Positions 1 through 7,229 are shown, counted from the first letter of the stretch. The stretch is DNA of 10,946 bases from Chrysochromulina parva (GCA_002887195.1 PJAB01002019.1:1-10946), one strand, 5' to 3'. Program-made: numbers and translations. Notes: generated by a model not told the origin, from the sequence alone.

Positions 1-122
1 GCCTGTACGGCACCGCCTCCAAGATGCCCGCCTCCTTTGTAGAGGAGTCGGCCAAGGTCTTCCTGGACGTGATGACGTTGGCCGCCGAGGAGGAGAGTGC
101 TCCTGGCGCCGCAGCCGCGTAA
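1..122 (+). CDS. C-terminal end of an unrecognised protein (partial at left edge)
   Basis: An open frame runs in from the window edge (first full codon at position 3) and stops at TAA 120-122, giving 39 residues that begin LYGTASKMPASFVEESAKVF and end in an acidic then Ala-rich tail (EEESAPGAAAA). The third codon positions are almost all G or C, like the other genes here, which supports real coding. The segment SFVEESAKVFLDVMTLAAEE looks like an amphipathic helix. I do not recognise the family and 39 residues are too few to assign one. Whether an intron lies upstream cannot be seen. It converges on the minus-strand ORF that ends near 143-233. Confidence 0.55.
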   Translation, partial: LYGTASKMPASFVEESAKVFLDVMTLAAEEESAPGAAAA

Positions 123-142
123 GCGCAGGCCAGAGCCGGCTG

Positions 143-565
143 TCAGCTACGGATGCAACGAGCGAGTGCAGGCTCCTTGTCCCACTCGACGTGGCCGATG
201 AGGAAGGAGGCGACGACGCCGCTGATGAAGGCTTAACGAACGAGGTACCTGGCGTAGAGGACGGCGAAGAACTCGACTTCGTCCCAGCCTTCGAGCTCGG
301 TCCAGAAGCCATCGCCAGCGAGGTTGAAGTGCAGTCTGAACTCATCGCGTAGAACTGGTTCAGCAAAAGCGACGGAACAGATGTCGCCGGCAGCAGCCCG
401 GAACTTGATGAGCCAGTCGTTGATGCTGAGCTTGTCGTTCGGGTTGAGACTCTTGAGCGACTGGCAGAGCTTGATGGTGAATTTGGGTTCGTCAAAATCG
501 GTGCGCAGTTGTTTGAAGTCGATAGACCAGTTGTCCGCTACCATTGGAGAGCCAGTAGATGACAT
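143..565 (-). pseudogene. Small ORF of unknown family interrupted by an in-frame TAA
   Basis: On the minus strand an ATG at 565 (A at -3) opens 110 codons that stop at TAA (plus 233-235). In the same frame 29 further codons run to TGA at 143-145. In both parts most codons end in C or G, which is the coding bias of the window, so the TAA looks like a break inside a once longer gene, a read-through site or a sequencing error. The 110-residue part is rich in Trp, Phe, Asp and Lys (for example DNWSIDFKQLRTDFDEPKF and NDKLSINDWLIKF), like a folded globular domain. The part after the TAA is hydrophobic (AFISGVVASFLIG). I do not recognise the family; a remnant of a retroelement structural protein is only a guess. 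No LTR, primer-binding site or polymerase domain was seen beside it. If the TAA is genuine, the intact ORF is 233-565. Confidence 0.45.
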
Positions 566-723
566 GCTGTTGTACTAAGACGTACTGGTTCCACTGTTAG
601 TATGCTCCACTGAGCTGTGCACTTCTGGCGCGCCACTGCGCACACGCACAAAGACAAGGACCACCATCGAGGTGACGCTGTCGTCCAGTCACGGAGCAGA
701 GTCAGGGACTGGCTCTCCCCAGA

Positions 724-745
724 TAGTTGCCCGGAAAGGCAACTG
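724..745. repeat. Small perfect hairpin
   Basis: AGTTGCC (725-731) and GGCAACT (738-744) are exact reverse complements around the six-base loop CGGAAA, with one more T-G wobble pair outside. Just upstream a second weak pair, CCAGTC (685-690) and GACTGG (707-712), encloses a 16-base loop. Either could fold in RNA or be chance; no function is assigned. Confidence 0.35.
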
Positions 746-850
746 GACAACCTCGACCACACGATGATCGGTTACAGACACCCACCACTATTCACACATG
801 AACACGGTTGTGTCAACTTGTGTCGACCGAGGGGATCGGAGCCGTCCTCA

Positions 851-910
851 TGAGACGGTGTGGTGAGCGCGGGGGGACCTTGAGATGGTGTGGTGAGCGC
901 GGGGGGGACC
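851..910. repeat. 30-bp tandem duplication, two copies
   Basis: Two head-to-tail 30-bp units, 851-880 and 881-910, share TGAGAYGGTGTGGTGAGCGC followed by a G run and ACC. They differ at one C/T position and by the length of the G run. This looks like a recent local slippage duplication in non-coding DNA upstream of the 1173 gene. Confidence 0.75.
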
Positions 911-1093
911 GCGACGAAACTCAAACTGTACCGACTGAGAGACGCTCAAGGAAGCGCATGAAGCAAGCTAATACCTAATTAGTCGAAATAACACAAGTAG
1001 CTAAACAACATAAGTACCCCTGTAGCCAACGGAGTAGGAAAGGGTGGGGGGAGAGGATGGAATTATGCCCCCTGACTGACTGGTCTCTCTTGC

Positions 1094-1378
1094 ATGTTCA
1101 GTGCACGTTCACACCCGCTAAAATCGAGGCCGCGTGATCTGGCGACTAGCTCGTTTTCGCGACGCGGAAGATATGTCGGCAAATCGATTGCTGCTGGTCG
1201 CGGTGCTCGTGCCGGCTGCCCATGCGCAACTCGAGATCTCCACGAGCACCTTCATTCAGGCGGCACAGATGCAGGTCGCATGGCTGCTCCACCTCGAAGT
1301 GCCCTCGAATGCTCAGAGCCGCGCGGCAGCCACTTTGCTGCAGCCAGTGATGAAGCAAGCGGCGACATACTTCCATGA
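1094..1378 (+). promoter_or_regulatory. Possible overlapping upstream ORF before the 1173 gene
   Basis: An ATG at 1094, 79 bases before the main start and in another frame, opens a 94-codon frame that runs past the main ATG at 1173 and ends at 1378. The peptide has no recognisable features. If the transcript starts upstream of 1094 this frame would compete with the main start; if the transcript starts within the pyrimidine-rich stretch just before it, it may be irrelevant. Confidence 0.25.
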
Positions 1379-1786
1379 GCTGCGCAGCGAGAAGGGCGTG
1401 CGCGTTGGCCACATCGACATGCAGAGCAACGCTGAGCTGCAGCGTGTCTTGTGCGACGATGGCGTCTGCCAGCCGCTCGTGCTCTACAAGTCGGGGCGCA
1501 CCTTGAGCTACCGAGGCTCGGGCAAGATCGGGGATATCGTCGGCTGGGTGGATAAGTCGGGCTTCGCAGCGGGCAGTGCTCCCAGCATGGCGAGTTCCAC
1601 AACCGCTCAGCAACAGGCGGCAGCCTACCGTACCCAGGCGAACGCCGCCGCGGCGGCGGACGACCAGAAGGCGAAGCTGCAACGGTACCTGCAACAGCAG
1701 CAGCAGCAGGCGACAGCCGCACGTGCACCGGGAGGCACCAGCGCCGGTGCGGGCGCCGGTGCGGGCGGCAGACAGTATCAGTACTC

Positions 1787-1866
<80 letters not shown>

Positions 1867-3161
1867 TGGCACAGCTGTTGCAGCAGGCGGCAGCACGTAG
1901 TGCTGGTGCCGAGCGTCTGGCACCCAAGTACGCGCCCGTCACGAAAGCAGCTCCATCGAAGAAGGAGGTCGATCGCGACGGTGACGGGCGCATCGACATC
2001 ATGTATGAGGATAAGGATGGTGACGGCACGTACGAGAGCGTGTATGAAGACACGGACGGTGACGGCACGCTGGAGACCATGCATGAGGACACGGACGGCG
2101 ACGGCAAGTACGACGCGGTGCACAAGGATCTGGACGGTGACGGCAACGCGGACCAGATCCATGAAGATACCAAGGGCACCGGCCGCGCCAATCTGATCCA
2201 CGAGGATGTGGACCGGGATGGTACGCTCGATTTGGTGCACGAGGATGTGGATGGCGATGGGACAATGGACCTCATTCACGAAGACGTGGACGGCGACGGC
2301 TCCGCAGATTTGATCCATGAAGATGTGAACAAGGACGGCACGATCGATCTGGTGCACGAGGACACCGACGGCGATGGCAAGCCCAATCTGATCCACGAGG
2401 ACACCGATGGCGACGGAGTCTTCGATCTGATGCACGAGGACCTCGATGGCGACGGCGTGATCGATGCGATACACGAGGACCTCGACGGCGACGGCGTGGC
2501 GGACCTCGTCTATGAGGACGTGGATGGCGACGGCGTGCACGATCTGATCCACGAGGACATTGACGGCGACGGCGTGCTCGACGTGGCCCACGAGGACACG
2601 GACGGCGACGGCGATGAGGACTTGCTCCACGATCTGCGAACAGGCCAGTACCGTGAGCGGGGCGACATCCCGCAGGACGAGATGTTCCTGCGCAGGCGGG
2701 AGGCGAAGAAGGCGCAGAAGAAGCAGGGGTCTGGCGGCAGCGCGGGTGCTCGCAACACAATGAAGTCGCCCACCAAGCCTGCACCGCAACAGCAGCAGCA
2801 GCAGCAGCAGAACGGTGCCAAGGCGCCCGCGCCGCCGCCGTCCAAGGCTGGCGGCAGCACGAGCACACAGCAGCAGATGCTACAGCAGTACCTGCAGCAG
2901 CAGAAGCTGAAGCAGCCGCAGCCGCAGCCGCAGCCGCAGCCGCAGTACGGGCAGGCGGCGGCGCAGCAGCAGGCGGCGGCGGCAGCACTGTTGCAGGCGC
3001 AGCAGGCGCAGCAGGCGCAGCAGCGCAAGAAGCAAGCGCTGCAGGAGGAACTCCTCCGCATGGCTGGTGGCGGCGCCAGCGGCAGCGGTGGCGCGACGAC
3101 GCAGGCACAGGCGCAGGCGCAGGCCCAAGCGCAGATGCAGCAAAGACTGCTTGCGGCTCTG

Positions 3162-3213
<52 letters not shown>

Positions 3214-3581
3214 GCTACGGTGATAGCCCCAAAGGCGGCGCAGGCGGAGGCAGTGCCACGAATAGCGCCGCCCAGCTCCAAGCGAAGCTGGCGGCTGCAG
3301 TGCAGCAGCAGCAGCAGCAGGACGGCGACGGCGACGAAGAGCCGCCCGCAAGATCGCCCGCCGGCGGCCTCGCGGGAGGCGCGGGCAGCAGCAAGGGAAG
3401 CCGCTCCAACTATGACCCGCGCAGTGATGCGACAGGGTTCGAGTTCGATCTTCAGGCCAACAGCCGAGGGCCCAACAAGGTCAGCAACAAGAAGGTGGTA
3501 AACAAGAAGGCATTGGCCGGCAAACGCGGCGTCCAGCGGAAGCAGCGCCAGTGGTGGTGCCTCTTCATGTGCCGAGCGTGA
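1173..3581 (+). CDS. Secreted thioredoxin-like / polyQ / 17x DxDGDG calcium-repeat protein
   Basis: The 802-residue product starts at the first in-frame ATG (1173, G at -3); the frame is open to 1134 but only by a GTG. Residues 1-18 form a classic signal peptide (MSANRLLLVAVLVPAAHA, cut after AHA). Residues about 19-130 resemble a thioredoxin/PDI fold: a hydrophobic strand (VAWLLHL), a long helix, VRVGHIDMQ, then QPLVLYKSGR with the cis-proline at P101 and YRGSGKIGDIVGWV. The usual WCxxC site is replaced by EVPSNAQSR, so oxidoreductase activity is unlikely; C94 and C99 just before the cis-Pro could form a disulfide. PolyQ follows at 206-231, then seventeen 13-residue DxDGDGxxDLIHE units at 267-487, then Gln/Ala/Gly-rich sequence with more polyQ, and a basic tail ending QWWCLFMCRA. 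Calcium binding in the secretory path, wall or extracellular matrix is inferred. I know no named family with this domain order. Confidence 0.85.
1788..1865 (+). repeat. Pure (CAG)26 microsatellite coding polyglutamine
   Basis: Twenty-six uninterrupted CAG codons encode Q206-Q231, directly after a Gly/Ala-rich linker and 35 codons before the acidic repeats. The absence of any CAA interruption implies recent slippage, so its length probably varies between strains. Confidence 0.95.
1971..2633 (+). repeat. Seventeen 39-bp repeats coding DxDGDG calcium-loop units
   Basis: The stretch is exactly 17 x 39 bp and encodes 17 contiguous 13-residue units with consensus D-[VTL]-D-G-D-G-x-x-D-L-[IV]-H-E (residues 267-487). 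Asp at positions 1, 3, 5 and 9 matches the ligand spacing of EF-hand, dockerin and thrombospondin type 3 calcium loops. Units 6 (DTKGTG), 7 (DVDRDG) and 10 (DVNKDG) are degenerate; unit 6 has lost most acidic ligands. Unlike thrombospondin type 3 repeats there are no cysteines, and unlike dockerins or EF-hands no helices separate the loops. The HE pair at positions 12-13 adds a nearly constant histidine, absent in units 1, 2 and 14, where it is Tyr. Confidence 0.93.
2787..2810 (+). repeat. Short polyglutamine tract (CAA then CAG x7)
   Basis: Eight glutamine codons, the first CAA and the rest CAG, encode residues 539-546 in the low-complexity region after the calcium-type repeats. Confidence 0.8.
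2913..2945 (+). repeat. (CAGCCG)5 Gln-Pro dipeptide repeat
   Basis: Five CAG-CCG hexamers plus one CAG encode an alternating Gln-Pro run at residues 581-591. Such a run favours an extended, disordered linker. It lies among Gln/Ala-rich sequence with further short Gln-Ala alternations near 3100-3135. Confidence 0.85.
3165..3212 (+). repeat. Pure (CAG)16 microsatellite coding polyglutamine
   Basis: Sixteen uninterrupted CAG codons encode Q665-Q680. It is the second pure tract in the gene, and a shorter run of six CAG codons follows at 3303-3320. Confidence 0.93.
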
Positions 3582-3999
3582 GAGGCAGCGCAGCAACAGC
3601 CCTCCTAGCCTTCAGCGCGGCTTGGCGGGCCGGATGGCCACGCTGTGATCGCTGAGGTGTCGTGACTCGTTTGGGACCCACCTGACGTGTTTCGCGTTAA
3701 GTACCTCGGACTTGTGCGATAGTGTGTGTTTTCGCCCGGGGCGGCCCGGCCCTGGGCCTGGCCCGAAGAGCGGAAGTTCGCGCGCGCCCCCCGCCGGACC
3801 ATGATCCATGTATGAAACTCCAAATGCGAACTGGCAGTCTGATCGTATCATTTAGACTTACAGTTCAGTATCAGCTAATACAGTTGTTTACGCTGCGAGC
3901 CTCTGAACTCACCCCCCGCCCGCGCCCACCCAAAGGCTACGTTTTGCATGGGCGGGGGCGCATGCTCGGCGGACCTTGATAAACAGATTTCGAGCTTCC
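3582..3999. other. Intergenic region between two convergent genes
   Basis: This 418-bp stretch must hold the 3' ends of both the plus-strand gene ending at 3581 and the minus-strand gene ending at 4000. It has a very GC-rich patch around 3733-3766, an AT-richer patch around 3840-3895, and an inverted repeat at 3917-3960. No gene and no canonical AATAAA signal on either strand was noticed. Confidence 0.5.
3917..3960. terminator. Strong inverted repeat just past the stop of the 4000-5760 gene
   Basis: CGCCCGCGCCCA (3917-3928) pairs with TGGGCGGGGGCG (3949-3960) at 11 of 12 positions with a single G-G mismatch, around a 20-base loop. In the minus-strand transcript it lies 40-83 bases after the stop codon, so it could form a 3' UTR hairpin that affects processing, stability or termination. 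The role is inferred; only the pairing is seen. Confidence 0.45.
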
Positions 4000-5760
4000 T
4001 TACCAGACCGGCGGCTTGTACTCGAGCTCGAAGCCGCCTCCATAGAGGCCTGCTGGGCGTGCCGAGACTGGGATGGCCGCTGATCCCGGTCGCGTACGTA
4101 TGGGCGTGGTGCCAGTGTGGGTCGGCGACGGCGTGGTGGCCCGGGATGCGCGGGCTGTGTTGCTGGCGCGTGGGGTGCGCGGGGGACTCGGGGTGCTGCC
4201 GTCGCTTTCTGGGCTGGCGTGCGGCGTGGGTGTAACGGCGCGCTTGCTGAGCAGCATCATGCCCGGACTCTCGGGCCGCGACCGAAGTGCCGATCCTGGT
4301 ACCTCAGTAACATTGAACTCGAGTTCTGCTGCGATCTCCGCCGACGATCTCTCTCGATCTTTGCTCCTGATGCCGGTGGCTGTGCCAGGTCGTGTGGTTG
4401 GCGTGGACAAGAGCGGCCGTCGAGCGATGGCCGTCGAAGGGCGGGCAACCGACCTGACCGGAGGCGGACTCGATGGGCGGGTCCCCGGGCCAAACTCCGG
4501 CATGATCGACTGCGGAAGCCAGTCGACGGGGAGTTGATTTGGGCTCATCGAGCGAGGGAAGTACGGCAGCCGCGAGCCGCGAGGCGAAGGGGGCGAGCTC
4601 GCCCCTTCCGCAGCCCATGCGGCCAGCGCCCGCGCCGCGTCCCTAGGCGGCGAGGCGCGGGCGTTGTCGAAGCTAAAGAGGCGTGGCGTGGTAGGCGGCG
4701 ACTTCTTTAGTCGCGGCTCGAACGGCGGCGAAGGCGTGGGAAGCGCGTGTATACGAAACTGGCCTGCCACGCGAGGCTGAGCCTTTTGCGGCCGTTGCGA
4801 CGTCCGTGGGCTCTGCGCGATTGCGGTCGCCGGCCTTCGAGGGCTGGTGGGCACGGCCGTAGGACTGACTAGGGCACTGCCCACAACCTGAGGCCCCCGC
4901 CCCCCGGCGTGCGTCTGTTGATAGGCGGAGTGCAAGCCCTGTCGACGCGCCGCCTGGGCGGCGGCGGAGCGGCGATTACGCTCAATGTGGTCTATATGGT
5001 AGCTTAATTTGGGAGCCGCGAGGGCGGTGGCGGTGGCAGCGATGCCTGCTGCGTAACTTATCCCCTCGAGCGGCCGGAACCTGGGCGGCACGCCTCTTTC
5101 TGAGACGCGCTCGAGGAGCAGCGATAGGAAGGCCGCGTACTCGGCAGGTGCCATGCTTGTACAGTGGCCGTCGGCAATATCGAAGATCAGCGACAGTAGT
5201 TTGACGCGTGGGAGTGAGCGACAGCAGCTCGAGCGCGTGTGAACGAGGGGGCGAGAACAGACGATGCGATCCCAGTCGGCCGTTACATGTTCTTGTGCAC
5301 TCTCGAGATCAAACGGTGGAGGCAGCAGCGCCTTCCGAATGCGCAGCATCAATTGGAGAAACGGTGCGTAATTGATGGTATCCGTTGATTCGGGTCCATC
5401 GGCTTCTGGTGGACAGCATGAGCGTGCCGCTAGACCCCACCAGCGGTTGAGCTGCTCGCGAACATCATCGTGCTGCTGGAACTTGTGGCGTAGCGTGGCG
5501 GCAGATATCGCTGGCGGTGTAGTGCCTGGCGCGTGGCGGTATGATGGTTCGGTCCACATACCGTGGCCGGCGGAAGCCCGCCAACCGTCCGTCGTCTTCT
5601 CTCGCGAGTGCACGCTCACAGCACACTGCCGCTTGCGGTGTGCTTCCTCTAATTGTCTTGCGGCGGCTATCTCGGCCCATTCCGACCACTTGGATGCGCT
5701 GCGATCATGACACCAGAGGTCGTCCGCCTCAGCGGCAGCGCTGCTCGCCGACGCGACCAT
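4000..5760 (-). CDS. EF-hand-like protein with RPx[ST]A-rich disordered tail, possibly ciliary
   Basis: The 586-residue product starts at the first in-frame ATG (5760, G at +4); the frame stays open to 5880 but without an ATG. Residues about 98-220 look like a degenerate EF-hand pair: LNRWWGLAARS, then INYAPFLQLMLRIRKALL, a link with TADWDRI, then LLSLIFDIADGHC and APAEYAAFLSLLLERV. This pattern of a Tyr-x-x-Phe helix, an A-x-x-DW element and an (I/F)-F-(D/E)-x-AD element recalls calcium-binding-like proteins of flagellated protists, but the loops lack the full set of acidic ligands, so calcium binding is doubtful. From about residue 285 the protein is disordered and rich in Ser, Pro, Arg and Thr, with RPATAI, RPSTAI, RPGTAT and RPGSAAI, motifs common in ciliary and microtubule-associated proteins. 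It ends YKPPVW. The next gene upstream on the same strand is 260 bp away. Function is inferred only. Confidence 0.75.
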   Translation of the reverse strand: MVASASSAAAEADDLWCHDRSASKWSEWAEIAAARQLEEAHRKRQCAVSVHSREKTTDGWRASAGHGMWTEPSYRHAPGTTPPAISAATLRHKFQQHDDVREQLNRWWGLAARSCCPPEADGPESTDTINYAPFLQLMLRIRKALLPPPFDLESAQEHVTADWDRIVCSRPLVHTRSSCCRSLPRVKLLSLIFDIADGHCTSMAPAEYAAFLSLLLERVSERGVPPRFRPLEGISYAAGIAATATALAAPKLSYHIDHIERNRRSAAAQAARRQGLHSAYQQTHAGGRGPQVVGSALVSPTAVPTSPRRPATAIAQSPRTSQRPQKAQPRVAGQFRIHALPTPSPPFEPRLKKSPPTTPRLFSFDNARASPPRDAARALAAWAAEGASSPPSPRGSRLPYFPRSMSPNQLPVDWLPQSIMPEFGPGTRPSSPPPVRSVARPSTAIARRPLLSTPTTRPGTATGIRSKDRERSSAEIAAELEFNVTEVPGSALRSRPESPGMMLLSKRAVTPTPHASPESDGSTPSPPRTPRASNTARASRATTPSPTHTGTTPIRTRPGSAAIPVSARPAGLYGGGFELEYKPPVW

Positions 5761-6020
5761 TGGCAAGGGTTCGCTCGAGCCGCGGTGCAGGGCGACGGCT
5801 GCGTCCGTCGGCTGCACGACGTTCCTTATTGCAAGACCAGGCGGAGAAGTTGTTGGCGGAGTTGTCCAAAAAAGGTTCAAAGTCTCGATGTGTCGTTACA
5901 TATGCCAACGACGAGGTGAGAAACGGTCGCTCTGAGAGGGGGTGTCACAAAACCTCCTCCACAAAGAGTGCTACCGCCGGCTTCCCCATCAATATTACTA
6001 CAGTTACCCGACCGTCTGGA

Positions 6021-7229
6021 CTACTGCTTCTCCTGTGTGGCTTCTGCCTCGTCCGCACGCAAGCTGTTCAATCGCTTGAAGGCCGCCTCGATACGTCGTT
6101 GCCGTTTGGTGCCCTTGGTTGCCAGGTTGATCGAGAAGTCGGGATGCAGTAGCCGCAGCACCTTGCGCACGGCGCTGCTCATCTCTGCATCCGTCGCCGA
6201 CTCGGCAAGCCCCAGCGCATCCATGAGCGACCGGCTGCTATGTGCGAGGATGCGCCGCGCGGCCACGTCGCGTTCCCTCGCCTTGGCGCTGCGCGAAGCA
6301 GCCAGGGCATGCTCCTCCTCTGAAAGTCCATCGTCCTCCACTTCCTCACCCTCCGCCTCCTCGTCCTCGTCGAGCGCGCCGTCATCGCCCTCAACGGTCG
6401 TGCCGCGCCACTCGGCGTAAGGATCGGTCGGCGCCCGCTGCTCTGCCGCCTGCTGTCTGCTGCTCTGCCAGCGGTCTTTCATGCGCCTGGCGGCCGCCTC
6501 ACTGCTGTTCCTCTCCGCCTCCTCGGCATCGAGCCGCCGCTGCATGCGTACGCGTAACTCCGCATCATCCGCCGCCCGCTTGCGCCGCTCCTCTTCCTCG
6601 GCCTTCTCCGCCGTCGTCTTCGCCTTAGCTTCCGCGGCCACGCTCACCCTCTTGCGCGCCGCCTCGCGCTTCTCGCGCTGCTTCTCGCGCTTTAACCGTG
6701 TCTCGAAGTGCGACCTGGCCTGCGTGGTGGCCTTTTTCTCATTCTCCCGCTCGCGGAGCTGCGCGCGCTTCTTGTGCTCGGCAGCCAGCTTGTCGGCCGC
6801 CAGCGTCGCAGCACAAGGAGCGGCAGGCTCTACCTTGACGAGGTTGCGCCAAGGTACGTCGACCGGCGTGCCCATCACCCCTCGAATGCGATCGAGTTCT
6901 CTAGCGCTCTGCGGACGTGGACTGCCGCCACGCGGGCTCGCAAATCGTGGCGTTAGCGCCTTGCGAGGCGAGGCCGCGCCAGCAGATCGTGGCGAAGCCA
7001 AGCGAGCAGAATGCGGCGAAGCCAAGCGAGCAGAATGCGGCGAAGCCAAGCGAGCAGAATGCGGCGAAGCCAAGCGAGCAGAACGTTGCGCACCAGCCTG
7101 TGGCGACGAGCCTCGGGCGCTACGCGTGCTGCCTGCAAACGGCGGTGATGGCGGCGCTGGTGGTAAGGCGCGTAGCGGTGGGACTTTCTTCGGAACATCC
7201 AACGTTTTGGCGGCAGCGTTGGATGCCAT
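6021..7229 (-). CDS. C-terminal J-domain protein with SARLASP repeats and charged coiled coil
   Basis: The 402-residue product starts at the first in-frame ATG (7229, G at +4); the frame extends upstream to about 7304 without an ATG. Residues 1-110 are disordered and rich in Ser, Pro, Ala and Arg, with tandem SARLASPH units at 50-81 and several SPR/TPR sites. Residues about 145-260 form a highly charged Lys/Arg/Glu/Ala helix, probably a coiled coil. Residues 280-308 are very acidic. Residues about 333-391 resemble a J domain: LMDALGLAESATDAEM, VRKVLRLLHPD with the HPD motif at 362-364, and a last helix RIEAAFKRLNSL. HPD is the residue set with which J proteins stimulate the ATPase of Hsp70. 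A J domain at the very C-terminus with no zinc finger or substrate domain is unlike type I/II DnaJ, so a client-specific co-chaperone, perhaps for cytoskeletal complexes, is inferred. Confidence 0.82.
   Translation of the reverse strand: MASNAAAKTLDVPKKVPPLRALPPAPPSPPFAGSTRSARGSSPQAGAQRSARLASPHSARLASPHSARLASPHSARLASPRSAGAASPRKALTPRFASPRGGSPRPQSARELDRIRGVMGTPVDVPWRNLVKVEPAAPCAATLAADKLAAEHKKRAQLRERENEKKATTQARSHFETRLKREKQREKREAARKRVSVAAEAKAKTTAEKAEEEERRKRAADDAELRVRMQRRLDAEEAERNSSEAAARRMKDRWQSSRQQAAEQRAPTDPYAEWRGTTVEGDDGALDEDEEAEGEEVEDDGLSEEEHALAASRSAKARERDVAARRILAHSSRSLMDALGLAESATDAEMSSAVRKVLRLLHPDFSINLATKGTKRQRRIEAAFKRLNSLRADEAEATQEKQ
6991..7086 (-). repeat. Four 24-bp tandem repeats coding SARLASPH
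   Basis: Four head-to-tail 24-bp units (6991-7014, 7015-7038, 7039-7062, 7063-7086) are identical except at the end of the last. On the minus strand they encode SARLASP[HR] units in the N-terminal disordered part of the J-domain protein. Identity at synonymous positions points to recent duplication. Confidence 0.9.

Larger units (their letters stand above)
566..1172. other. Intergenic region, probable promoter and 5' UTR of the 1173 gene
   Basis: No convincing gene lies here. The short frames at 538-762 (minus) and 617-853 (plus) have no conserved look and no codon bias. It holds a hairpin (724-745), a 30-bp tandem duplication (851-910) and an AT-richer stretch around 955-1020 (AAGCTAATACCTAATTAG and similar) that contrasts with the GC-rich flanks and may mark the nucleosome-free promoter of the plus-strand gene starting at 1173. 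A pyrimidine-rich TGGTCTCTCTTGC around 1081-1093 could be near the transcription start. No clear TATA box was found. Confidence 0.4.

Noticed and set aside
143..850. LTR retrotransposon
   Set aside because: No long direct repeats with TG/CA ends, primer-binding site or polymerase domain were found, so the gag-like impression of the small ORF is not enough.
538..853. Short frames at 538-762 (minus) and 617-853 (plus) as genes
   Set aside because: They lack the G/C third-position bias of the real genes and show no domain-like sequence.
1146..2789. Long minus-strand frame (547 codons) opposite the secreted gene
   Set aside because: It is antisense to CAG/DGDG repeats; poly-Leu and Val/His runs are the complement of the repeats, and the opposite strand has a signal peptide and recognisable domain order.
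2272..3596. Further long frames on the minus strand (359 and 238 codons)
   Set aside because: They are repeat shadows made of Ala, Arg and Leu runs with no domain features.
5761..5880. 40-codon N-terminal extension of the EF-hand-like gene
   Set aside because: The frame is open but begins only with TTG; a eukaryotic start should be the ATG at 5760. A spliced upstream exon cannot be excluded.
6991..7086. CRISPR-like array
   Set aside because: The 24-bp units are contiguous with no spacers and are in frame inside a coding region.
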